Origin: Mesoplasma tabanidae
GTDB taxonomy: Bacteria > Bacillota_I > Bacilli_A > Mycoplasmatales > Mycoplasmataceae
Assembly: GCF_002804025.1 (NCBI RefSeq)
Contig: NZ_CP024969.1
Span: forward strand, 372,001-436,000
Length of the DNA: 64,000 nucleotides
Direction of reading: 5' to 3'
Part shown: positions 1 through 11,691 of the stretch, piece after piece
Position numbering within the stretch: position 1 is the first letter of the stretch
Layout: every line of letters begins with the position of its first letter
Notes under the pieces: generated by a model
Database searches by the model: none
Told to the model about the DNA's origin: nothing
The model's input: the letters and a program-made list of their open reading frames with translations, nothing else
Translations under genes and position numbers: made by a program

Positions 1-1935
1 CAAAATACTGATAGAATAAAAGAATTATTTGGAAATCTAAAAAGTGAAAGAGGATTAAAAACAAAACTTGTCAATATTTATAATAGTTCATCATTAAACG
101 AAGAAAATGAATTAAATGAAATAAAAATAAAAATGAATTCAAATAAACCTCTTATTTTTTCAGTTCTAAAAGAAACAAAAAATTTAGAAAATTTTTCTAA
201 ATTTATAAGAGATGAAATTCCATGTGATGAAAAAATATTAGTAATTGATGATGAAGGTGATCAAGGTAGTTTGGATAATAATAAAACTAAAAAAAATAAT
301 TCTAAAAAAACTAGATGAAACAATATAATTAGTCAAACTTTAAAATCTAGATCAAATATTCTATTTTTAACTGTTACTGGTACACCATATGCTAATATGC
401 TAATTCCTGCTGATGAAGATTTATCTCCAGATTTTTTTCAATCAACAAAAACTGGAAAAGGATATATGGGATTGGATTTTTTTCATAATAGTGAAGATGT
501 AAATAATGTCTTAGAAATAATATCTGAGACTGAAAAAGATGTTTTTAAAATAGACTCTGAAGATACATTAGGTGATATATATAATACAAAATTAGCTGAA
601 GCTATTTCATATTATATAAATGCATCGATTAAATTAATAAATGATGATTCTGAAAATTTTCAAAAAACTGAAATGCTTGTTCATGCGGAAAGAAAGAAAA
701 GTGATCATCAACATATATTAAATTTAATAAATAAATTAAAAAATGATGTTCTAAATGAGTCATCTGAGGATTTTAATTCTTATTCATACACTTATTTTTT
801 AGATTTTATTAACAAAGGATATAAAAAAATTTATGGAACAGAGTACTTATGAGAAAGCGACAAAGGAGAATATACAGAAATATTTAAAGAAGCATTGCAA
901 GAACTAAGCATAATAGCTAATAATAGTTCAGATTATGGTAAAAATCTTGAAGAAATTAAGAATAATAATTCATGCTTATCTATAATTGTTGGGGCAGATC
1001 TTTTAGAACGAGGAATAACAATTGAAAATTTATTGACTGTATATTTTTCTAGATTTGCTAAATCAACTAACAATGCAGACACTACTTTGCAAAGAGCAAG
1101 ATGATTTGGATACAGACAAAAAATAAAACATTTAATTAAAGTTTATCTGACAGAGGAAATAGCTGATGCATTTTTTGCTTTAAAATGTCTTGAAGACAAT
1201 TTATGAGAATGAATTGAAGAAGTTGAATTGAAAGAAAATGTTAATTTTAAAGAAGAATTAAATGATTTGAAAATAAATTTACCGTTTAATAATGATAAAA
1301 AACATAAAACAACGCTAATCCCAACAAGAAAAACTGTAGCATTTGTTCAAAAAGATAATATTTCAAGAAATTTAAGTCAAAAAAAATATATAGATAGAGA
1401 AATTAGTTCATTTGAATATAGTTATATTGATAAAATAAATGATGAAGGTTCATTAGAAATTTATGGAACAGAAAATAAAATGACATTGTGATATAAAAAT
1501 TGAGAAGATTTTAAAAAGGAAAATATTTATATTTATCTATTAAAAAACTTAGATATTTCAGAAAAAGATTTACAAAGATTTGAAAACTTTGAAAATTTAT
1601 CTGTAAAAATAGTTTTAATGAATAATTTTAAAGACAAAAATTACAGAACAGTTTATAGTGATGGAAAAATTCAATTAGAAGGAACTGGTTCTGATATAAG
1701 TTTAGAAAAAATAAAAGCTAATAAAAATTTATTTAAAACAAAATACCTAGGTGATAGAAACGTTAAGTTCTATCCTTCAAATAATGGTAAAATTGTAATT
1801 CAGATATATTGTTACAATTTTAAATTAAACAAATTTTTGAATAGTGAAGAAGAATTAAATAAAAAAAGTATAGGTTATTCAATATATGTGCCTTCTGAAG
1901 CTTCAACAGTTTTTTCTAGACAAAATACTAATTAA
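1..1935 (+). CDS. Z1 domain protein (helicase-like ATPase), 5' end outside window
   Basis: This is the C-terminal 644 residues of a Z1-domain protein, open in frame 1 from the first base to TAA at 1933-1935 with TGA read as Trp. Visible motifs are a Walker B-like VIDDEGDQGS (about residues 80-90), TGTPYANML (about 126-134, equivalent to the TATP motif of SF2 helicases), and the family hallmark GADLLERGITIE (from about 331) followed by LQRARWFGYR (about 363-372). Z1 proteins are known mainly as companions of restriction-modification and other phage-defence modules, where they are thought to act as ATP-dependent DNA translocases. The N-terminus with Walker A, and any partner genes, lie upstream of the window. 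No frameshift is seen, so the visible part looks functional. Family assignment is firm; the defence role is inferred. Confidence 0.85.
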
Positions 1936-1956
1936 AAGCGCATTTTGTGCTTTTTT
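1934..1956 (+). terminator. Terminator after the Z1 gene
   Basis: Short stem of AAAAGCGCA pairing with TGTGCTTTT (one mismatch), running into TTTTTTCTTTT. It overlaps the stop codon of the Z1 gene and separates it from parE. Confidence 0.7.
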
Positions 1957-1994
1957 CTTTTATTAAAAGCAAAAAAACACTTATTAATTTATAA

Positions 1995-3977
<1,983 letters not shown>

Positions 3978-3992
3978 AAAGGAGAAATATAC

Positions 3993-6719
3993 ATGGCAAA
4001 AAAAATAGATAATTCAAATATTGAATCTGAAAAAGGAATAATTAGTTATGCTTTAGAAGACTTAATGGGTGAACGTTTTGGTAGATATGCTAAATACATT
4101 ATTCAAGAACGTGCATTACCAGATGCTAGAGATGGTTTAAAACCAGTTCAAAGACGTATTTTATATGCAATGAATGAGTTAAACCTAACTTATGATAAAC
4201 CATATAAAAAATCAGCTAGAGTAGTTGGAGAAGTTATTGGTAAGTACCACCCACATGGTGATACATCAATTTATGATGCAATGGTTCGTATGAGTCAATG
4301 ATGAAAACTAGGAATGCCTTTAATTGACATGCAAGGAAATAATGGATCTATTGATGGTGATAGTGCAGCTGCAATGCGTTATACTGAAACTCGTTTAGCT
4401 AAAATTAGTGATTTAATGTTAGATGATTTAAACAAAAATACAGTTAAGTTTGCACCTAACTTTGATGATAGTGAAAAAGAACCAACTGTTTTACCAAGTT
4501 ATTTTCCTAACATTCTAGTTAATGGATCAACAGGGATTGCTGCTGGTTATGCTACAAATATGCCTCCACACAACCTTGGTGAAATTATTGATGCAACTAT
4601 TAAATTAATTAGAACTCCAAACACTAGAATAGATACTATTTTAGAAATTGTTAAAGGACCAGATTTTCCAACTGGAGGAACTGTTCAAGGACGTAATGGT
4701 ATTAAAGATGCATTTACAACAGGTAAAGGTAAAGTTATTGTTAATTCAAAATGACATGAAGAAGATAATAATATCATTATTGATGAAATTCCTTATGAAG
4801 TTGTTAAACAAGATTTAGTTAAAAAAATTGGAGATGTTATTGATGCTAATCCCGGTTTAGGAATCTTAGAAGTAAGAGATGAAACTGATCGAAATGGATT
4901 AAGAATAGCAATTGATTTAAGTGATAAAGCTAATTTAGATACAGTTAGAAAGTTCTTATTTAAATCAACTCCATTAAGTATTTCTTATAATTATAACAAT
5001 GTGGCTATTGTTGATTTACAACCAAAACAATTAGGAATTATTGAATTAATCCATGCATATATTGCTCACTATAAAGAAGTATTTACATTTAGAACTCAAT
5101 TTGATTTAAATAAAGCTGAAAAACGTTTAGAAATCATTTTAGGTTTAATTAAGGCAATGAGCATTTTAGAACAAGTTATCTCAGTAATTAGAAGTTCAAC
5201 AAATAGAAGCGATGCTATTGAAAACTTAATTTCTAAATTTGTATTCTCTCAACCTCAAGCAGCAGCCATTGTTGATATGAGACTATATCGTTTAACTTCA
5301 ACTGATGTTGTTAAATTAAAAAATGAAAAAGAAGAGTTAGACATAAATATTGCTAACTTAAGATCAATTTTAAATAGTGAAGAAGTAATGGATAATGAAA
5401 TTATTAACCGTTTAAGAGAAGTTAAAAAACAATTCCCAACTCCAAGAAGATCAATTGTTGAAGATAGTATTGAAAACTTAGATGTTGAACAAAAAGAAGT
5501 GTTAGTTGAACATGAATATAACTTATGAATTTCAAAAGATGGATACTTAAAAGCCATTGAATCAAAATTAATTAGTAAAAATGATCCTGCTGTATTTGGA
5601 AGAAAACCAAATGATATGTGAATTGCAGCTGGTGAAGTAAGTAACTTACAACATTTAATCTTAGTTACTAACAAAGGAACATACTATTCAATTCCTTTAT
5701 ATAAATTACCAATGAGTAAATGAAGAGATATGGGAGTTCACGTTAACACTATTGCTACAATGGATCCAAATGAACATATTGTTAGTGCATTTGTAGTTAA
5801 AGATTTTGTAGAAGCTTTACAACAAATCTTAATTACAAGTAAAAACGGAAATATTAAACGTATTCCAGTTAAAGATTTAGAAACAAAAATCTTTACTCGT
5901 GCTTTTAGAATTATGAAATTAGATGCAGCTGATGAAATTGTTAGTGCTAGTCTAATTACTTCAAAAACTAGAACTTGTGGAATTATTACAAGAAATGGTT
6001 ATGGAGTAAGATACCATATTGAAGATATTCCAGTTCAAGGAACTAATTCAAAAGGAGTTAAAGCAGCTAATTTAAAAGAAGATTATATAGTTGCAGGTTT
6101 AGGATTAACTAGTGAAGATACTATTATGTATTTAACTGAAAAAGATGGAGTTAAAAAATTCAGAAATGAAGATTTACCAATCTATATTAGACCAAAACGT
6201 GGAATAAGAGTATTACCAGAACGTAAACGTGGAACTGAATATATTACATTTGCATTTAACTTTAATGCAAATAATGAAAACATTATTAAAGCAATTGATA
6301 CTCAAGATATGTATCAAGAAATTAACGTAAATAAATATCGTCATATTGAATTAACTAGTGTAACTGGAGATTTTGATATTAAAGATGTTGCATTTGCTAG
6401 TTTAAGTGAAATTAATATGGTTAAACCAAATGATATGCCCCCAGGTGCTTTAAATGCTGATGATGATGCTGAAGGATATGTATCTAAAGAAGAAATTAGA
6501 GCACGTCAAGAAGCCAATAAAGGTAAAGTGTCAGCTAAAGTAGTGGTAAGCAAAAATGTTAAAGAAGAAAGTGAAAAACGTATTCAATCATTAACTGGTG
6601 GTTTAAGCGATTTACTAGGAGATATTTCTTCAGTATTAGGAACTCCAAGTAAACCAAAACCTAAAAAAGAAGTTAAAGATGAATTTCAGTTAGATCTAAG
6701 TGATCTATTAGAGGAGTAA
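3993..6719 (+). CDS. parC: DNA topoisomerase IV subunit A (ParC)
   Basis: DNA-cleaving subunit of topoisomerase IV, 908 residues. The start follows AAAGGAG. The N-terminal breakage-reunion domain contains [21 protein letters not shown], then the quinolone-pocket motif [12 protein letters not shown], and the catalytic tyrosine is Y130 in [10 protein letters not shown] beta-pinwheel C-terminal domain follows (from about residue 500), ending in an acidic Lys/Asp-rich tail. At the positions equivalent to S. aureus GrlA S80 and E84 this protein has T91 and D95; this is what the sequence shows, and its effect on drug response is not predictable from here. It overlaps nothing and is followed 5 bases later by the start of a degraded ATPase gene, which therefore lies in the same transcription unit. 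Confidence 0.95.
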
Positions 6720-6724
6720 AACAA

Positions 6725-7373
6725 ATGAAATTAGTACAAATAAAAAACTATAGATCTTTTGAAAACGTTGTTTTTGATTTATCAACAATTAATTTTTTTG
6801 TTGGTGAAAATAATGTGGGTAAGACATCTATAATGAAAATTTTGAATTCAATATCAAATTCGAATAATTTAATTTTTGAAAATGAGTGATTAAGTAAAAT
6901 AAATCCAGAGAGATGTTTTAATAATAATTTCAAAAATATAGATATATTCATTGGTTTATGTGATTTAGATAAACAAATGGATGGTAAAGAAGAAATATTT
7001 GAAAAATTTAAAATTTTTGAATTACATGGTTATGATAAATTTGTAATAGGTGAAATTATAACAACAGATATTTTTGGAAATATTATAAAGTTTGAAATTG
7101 AGTATAAAAATTTTGTAAAATATAAAAGGGTTTTAATTCAATCTATTAAAATTTCTAAAATAAATCCAAATTTATTTTATAAGGGAATTGATTTTCAAAA
7201 CTTAGAAAATAGAAGAAATTGATTTTTTATTAACTACCGATGAGAAACTTGAAAAACCATTAAATCTTGATTTGATTGAAAGCTTATTTGATCAAGAAAA
7301 AAAATCAATAATTATTGGAAGAAAAATTTTACATGATAAAAATTCAAAAATTATTGATTTAATGCAAAAATAA
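6725..7373 (+). pseudogene. Remnant of an AAA/OLD-like ATPase
   Basis: Starts MKLVQIKNYRSFENVVF and has a P-loop GENNVGKTS at about residues 29-37, the N-terminal pattern of OLD-type and RecF-like AAA ATPases (AAA_15/AAA_21). After LENR near 7208 the frame is lost. The sequence continues in the +1 frame from about 7209 as IEEIDFLLTTDEKLEKP and stops at TAA 7371-7373. Only about 215 residues remain; no signature motif, Walker B or TOPRIM domain is visible, whereas intact family members usually have 400-700. It lies 5 bases behind parC, which suggests an insertion into the topoisomerase operon that later decayed. Calling it OLD-like rests only on the first 40 residues. Confidence 0.65.
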
Positions 7374-7621
7374 TATAAAATAATATTAATTATAATTAAA
7401 GGAGATTAATTATGAAAACAGAAAATAACAAAAATTACCCAGATTATTCTAAAAAATAAAATATAAATAATTAAATAATGTAAAACATATTTTAGTTTAA
7501 AATTTTTAAACGTATTTTAATAAAATTTAATTGAATAAGAAAGATTAAACTTAATATACATAAAAAAGCCAAAATATTGGCTTTTTTATGTATATTAAAG
7601 AATTTTTTTTCTTATCACTTT
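7374..7621. other. Intergenic stretch
   Basis: This 248-base AT-rich stretch carries one strong start signal (AAAGGAG, then ATG at 7412) that opens only 15 codons, and a perfect bidirectional hairpin at 7555-7594. No other gene is visible. Confidence 0.5.
7555..7594. terminator. Bidirectional terminator
   Basis: Perfect inverted repeat whose core is AAAAAAGCCAA-AATA-TTGGCTTTTTT, extended outward by TATACAT/ATGTATA. It has T-runs on both strands and serves the parE-parC side and the converging GH18 pseudogene. Confidence 0.85.
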
Positions 7622-8755
7622 TTAAACTAATTCTCAGTCACCTGACAATACTCTTGTAAAGTCATATTCATTAAGATATAAAAGTTCATGCGAAGTTTGT
7701 GATTTATTTGCTGGTTTTCCTCCAACTACTACTCCTGGATAATTAGTATCATCATAAATTGGATAATTTAAACCTCTATCTTCATTAATTGATTACATAG
7801 AAATATAATCAACACCAATTATATGACTTTAATTTTAGAAATCTTTAGCGTCTTCTAGAGTAAAAACACCTTTTCAGTATCATTTATACCAACATTGAAG
7901 TTGATCCCATCATGGCATAAGTTTGAGCATCAGTTATTGTTTGATTAAATTCTGTTTTAATAATTGATTGAACTTGTTGCATTGTTGATTCATTTGCTTG
8001 TTTAGCTAAATCAAAGTTTAGCTATTGCTGTTTCATAAATATCATAATCCATAACCATTGAATTAAATTTAGGTAAATCATTAACACTTAAACCAGCTTT
8101 AGCATATTCTTGAATAAATGTTTCAACAACTTGCATTCTTTTATTAGGACCGCTTACTAATCCATCATTTAATACAGTTACAGTTGCTGAAAAGTCTCAT
8201 TCTTTATCAGCTTTTTTCATTGCAGCTATTATTCTAGATAATAAAACAGTCTCATCTTTATACTTATTATCTTGAGCTCTACCTTCAATATCAAAGTCTA
8301 TCTTTTTAACCATTTTTTTGACCAACTAAATTAGCTAATTCTTGTTGGAAATCAATAAATGCTTGTTCTAACATTTTTTTGTGCTTTAGCTTCATCACCT
8401 TCAGCTAGTTTTCATGCTAAAATTCAAGGTAAGTTTTTTTCAGGATCTTCTCCAGCGTTATAACCTCCATAAGAAACTTTTGAATTTTTAAATAAGCCCC
8501 TACTTGCTAAAGGTTTTAAAAAGTCAGGCAATAATTTATGTTCAATATATCATTTATATCCTTCAGTAGTTTTGTCTAAACCAGCAAAATGATATTGATA
8601 ATTTATTTTGATTTTTATTATCTTGATTTGCAAAAGTAAAAGTCAAACTATCTATATTTTTGTTTTGTTGTAGAATATCTTCAACTTTATCACCATTGTA
8701 TAAAGCAGCATCAATATAAGGAATAAACTTTGCCTTACTATTAATTTTAATTTGT
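7622..8755 (-). pseudogene. Decayed GH18 chitinase-like gene (single module)
   Basis: Read on the minus strand this stretch is homologous to the second GH18 module of the gene at 11692-15013. Matching pairs include FIPYIDAALYNGD and YFSPYLDAGLYEGN, VSYGGYNAGEDPEKN and VAYGGATTGGYTEKN, and KKIDFDIEGRA and KSIDFDIEGNA. The DFDIE catalytic signature is therefore still present (near 8290), but the reading frame shifts at least three times (near 8605, 8380 and 8315) and again toward the 3' end. The conserved tail SMWSINEDRG has its Trp codon UGA changed to UAA at 7793-7795. No signal peptide or start codon is recognisable, so the 5' end is lost. It ends in ELV-stop at 7622. GH18 enzymes hydrolyse chitin-like polymers. 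Confidence 0.8.
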
Positions 8756-8812
8756 TGTATGTCTTTTTCTTTTCTATTTGTTCACTATAGTATGAATTTT
8801 ACAAAAAAAATG

Positions 8813-8834
8813 AAAAATGAAACGTTTCATTTTT
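8813..8834. promoter_or_regulatory. LacI-family-type operator, perfect palindrome
   Basis: A perfect 22-base palindrome, AAAAA-TGAAACGTTTCA-TTTTT, with the central CG step typical of LacI/CcpA-type operators. It sits between the GH18 pseudogene (minus) and the SF1 helicase-nuclease gene (plus), about 60 bases upstream of the visible GH18 coding remnant. A near-identical half (TGAAACGTTTAA) lies upstream of the other GH18 gene at 11657-11668, so the site probably belonged to the chitinase genes. Confidence 0.6.
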
Positions 8835-8983
8835 TGAATTGTGATTTTTTATTTTATACTATGTATAACTTTTTAAGTGTTTTAAAATTAAACTTAAAAG
8901 CATTAAATATTTTTCAAAAAATAAAACGTTATAAGTGTTAAAATTAAATAAATTTATTTTTTATAAATCTTTAAGGAGTTAAT

Positions 8984-11572
8984 ATGTTAAAGGCAAAAGA
9001 AAAATTTAATTATTGAGTTAGAGTTGCAAATGATCTTTATAACATTACAGAGCAAAACGATATAAGTATGGACTTACAAGAACAATGAGAAGAATCTGAT
9101 TCTAGTGATGAAGAAAATAAAGAAGAGAAACAAAAGAAGCAAAAAATAAATCCTTATTCAAAGATTGAATACTTTATAAATAAAACTTTATTAAGAAAAT
9201 ATGAATATATAAATAAAGAATCAATTCTTTATTATTTTTTAAATGCAGACCATAAAGAATATAAAAATTGAAATGAAAAAACATTTATTTATCCATTTGG
9301 AATTAATAATAGCCAAAAAAAAGCAGTTGAAAACGCATTTAAATCAAATATTTCAATAATTCAAGGACCTCCAGGAACAGGTAAAGCTCAAACAATTTTA
9401 AACATATTAGCAAATATCTTAATGGAGAATAAAACAGCAGCTGTCGTTTCTAATAATAATTCAGCAATTGATAATGTGGTAGAAAAAATGCATGCAAAGA
9501 TTAATAAACAAGGTAAAAAACAAAATGAGATTGATGATATTTGATTTTTAACTAGTTTTTTGGGTAAAAAACAAAATAATGAAAAATATTTTTCAGAAAA
9601 ATATCAAGCTGAAATTTTTAATGCTTAGGAATCATGAAAAAATTGTTTAGAAAACTCTGATTATTGAGTTAACAAAAAAGATTTTGCTAAAAATAAATTT
9701 AAAATTCATCAATTAGTTTTTGAGATCGAAGAAGTTCAGAGACTAAATGAAGTTATTCTAAAAAATAAAAATGAGCTAAGTAAAGTAATAAAAGAATTAG
9801 AATTATTCAAACTAAATGTTCAATTAAGTATGCAAAATGATAAGGATTTAAAAAAACTTTCACTTAAAAAACTTAAAAAACTTCATTTAAATTTAAAAAT
9901 GTATAGAAAAGAAAAATTCACTAGATGATTTAAATTTAAAATCTGATTTACTTATAAACTAAAAAAAGATTTTTTCGAAAGTGATTTTATTGTCGAATTG
10001 TATTTTCATATTTTAAAGAAAAAGCAAGAGAAATTAGAATTTGCAATTAAAAATGATAGTAAAAATTTAAAAAAAATAGGAAAGAATAAAGTTGAAAATT
10101 TAATAAAATTATCAAAACAAAATTTATTAACTCATATTTATAAAAATTTTATGTTAGAAGATGAAATAAAATTAACTTATAATAATTTTAATAGGTTTGA
10201 AAAAGTTTCTGACTTTAAAAACTTTATTAAAAAAAGACCTATAGTATTAAGCACCATATATTCTGTAATAAATTCAAAAAATAGTTCAGTTTTATATGAT
10301 TATTTAATTATTGATGAATCTTCACAAACAGATATGTTAGCTTGCATTGGGGCTATGGCATGTGCAAAAAATATAATAGTTGTCGGAGATCTTAAGCAAT
10401 TACCGCAAGTTGACAATAAACTATTTAAAAAATATTTTGAAATGAATAATTTTGAAATTGAAGAGGGCTATGAATATTTCGGAAATAATATTTTAAAATC
10501 TTTATCAACAATATATAAAAACAAAGTGCCAACTCAACTGCTAAGAGAACATTATAGATGCCATCCAGGAATCATTGGATTTTGTAATGAAAAGTATTAT
10601 GATAATCAACTAATTATCATGACAGAAAATAATAAAAACACAAATCCTTTTGAAACAATTGTAGGAGAATCATTGCATTATAATGACACTTCAAAAACAA
10701 CTAGAAAAGAAATTCAAAATATAAAAGAATATTTGAATAAAAATGAAGTAAATGAAATTGGTATTATTAGCCCATTCAGAAATCAAGCAAATTTATTAGC
10801 AAAAAACTTTGGATCTGAAAAAATAATTGCTAACACAATTCATAAGTTTCAAGGACAAGAAAAAGAGTCAATTTTATTTGCAGTAACAAAAGCTAAAATA
10901 AATGGTAGAAAAGATTTTGTTTCTAATGCCCAACTTATTAATGTTGCAGTTTCAAGAGCAAAAAGCAAATTTATCTTAGCATATGCTGGTAATCTTGAAC
11001 AAACAGCTGACAATGATATTAAAGATTTATTAAAATATATTAATTATAATTTTCCTAATACTATAAAAAACATTGCTAAAAATTCTGAGTTTTATATACT
11101 GTCAAAAGAATTTAATAACGATCTTTTAGAAGCAATAGAAGAGTATAATTTATCTCATAATAATGGCACAAGTGAACCTAGTGAAATTATTGTGCATAAT
11201 ATTTTAGAAGAAATTATAAAAGAAGAATATTATGAACACTTAGATATAACTTTATTTAAAAAACTTAGCTTATTAGTTCCTGACGCAATTGATTCAAAAG
11301 AATTTAATGAAAGAGAATTAAAATTTTTAAAACATCATTGAGCTCATGTAGATTTTTTACTTTATGATAAATTTAGTCATGCACCTATTTTAGTTATTGA
11401 AGTAGATGGTTTAACATTTCATAAAAGACAAAAGCAAGTTTGAAGGGATGAAATAAAAGATAAAGCTCTAAAAATGCAGAATATTCCAATTATTAGAATT
11501 TTAACATCAACAACAGAAAACATAAAATCAAATATAAAAAATGAACTTTTTAAAATCAAAGAAAAGGAATAA
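8984..11572 (+). pseudogene. SF1 helicase with C-terminal PD-(D/E)XK-like nuclease, inactivated
   Basis: One frame from ATG 8984 (after AAGGAG) to TAA 11570-11572, 863 codons, with a TAG at 9626-9628 that would end translation after 214 residues. Motifs are Walker A GPPGTGKA (about 128-135), DESSQTD (about 443), GDLKQLPQ (about 468), REHYRCHPG (about 522), HKFQGQEKE (about 619) and NVAVSRAKS (about 653). The C-terminal nuclease-like part has VDFLLYD and IEVDG near residues 789-809. The Walker A residue that normally binds Mg2+ (Thr/Ser after GK) is Ala135, so two independent lesions hit the same gene. It is a paralogue of the intact protein at 38879-42013. Related helicase-nuclease fusions (for example DUF4011-helicase-Vsr, Hhe) are phage-defence proteins; that role is an inference here. 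Confidence 0.85.
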
Positions 11573-11599
11573 AATGAAAGAGATAATATAATAATAAAT

Positions 11600-11630
11600 A
11601 AAAATGTTAGCCTATAAAGTTAGCATTTTT
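11600..11630 (+). terminator. Terminator after the helicase pseudogene
   Basis: Stem AAAAATGTTAGC pairing (with two G-U pairs) to GTTAGCATTTTT, followed by T-rich sequence. Confidence 0.65.
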
Positions 11631-11656
11631 ATTTTGTCTATTAATTATTGACTTTT

Positions 11657-11668
11657 TGAAACGTTTAA
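11657..11668. promoter_or_regulatory. LacI-family-type operator upstream of the GH18 lipoprotein gene
   Basis: TGAAACGTTTAA matches the palindrome at 8818-8829 in 11 of 12 positions. It lies directly after a possible -35 box (TTGACT, 11648-11653) and just upstream of the ribosome binding site AAAGAAAGGA (11671-11680), where a bound repressor would block transcription. Confidence 0.55.
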
Positions 11669-11691
11669 AAAAAGAAAGGATATAAAATATA

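Noticed and set aside
5255-5674. Antisense frame of about 139 codons in parC
   Set aside because: Mirror of a well-conserved gene; AT-rich antisense frames are common here.
7412-7459. Fifteen-codon frame after a strong AAAGGAG
   Set aside because: Too short to support as a gene; more likely the stub of a deleted gene before the terminator.
8759-8941. Sixty-codon plus-strand frame between GH18 and helicase genes
   Set aside because: Low-complexity, overlaps the operator region and has no ribosome binding site.
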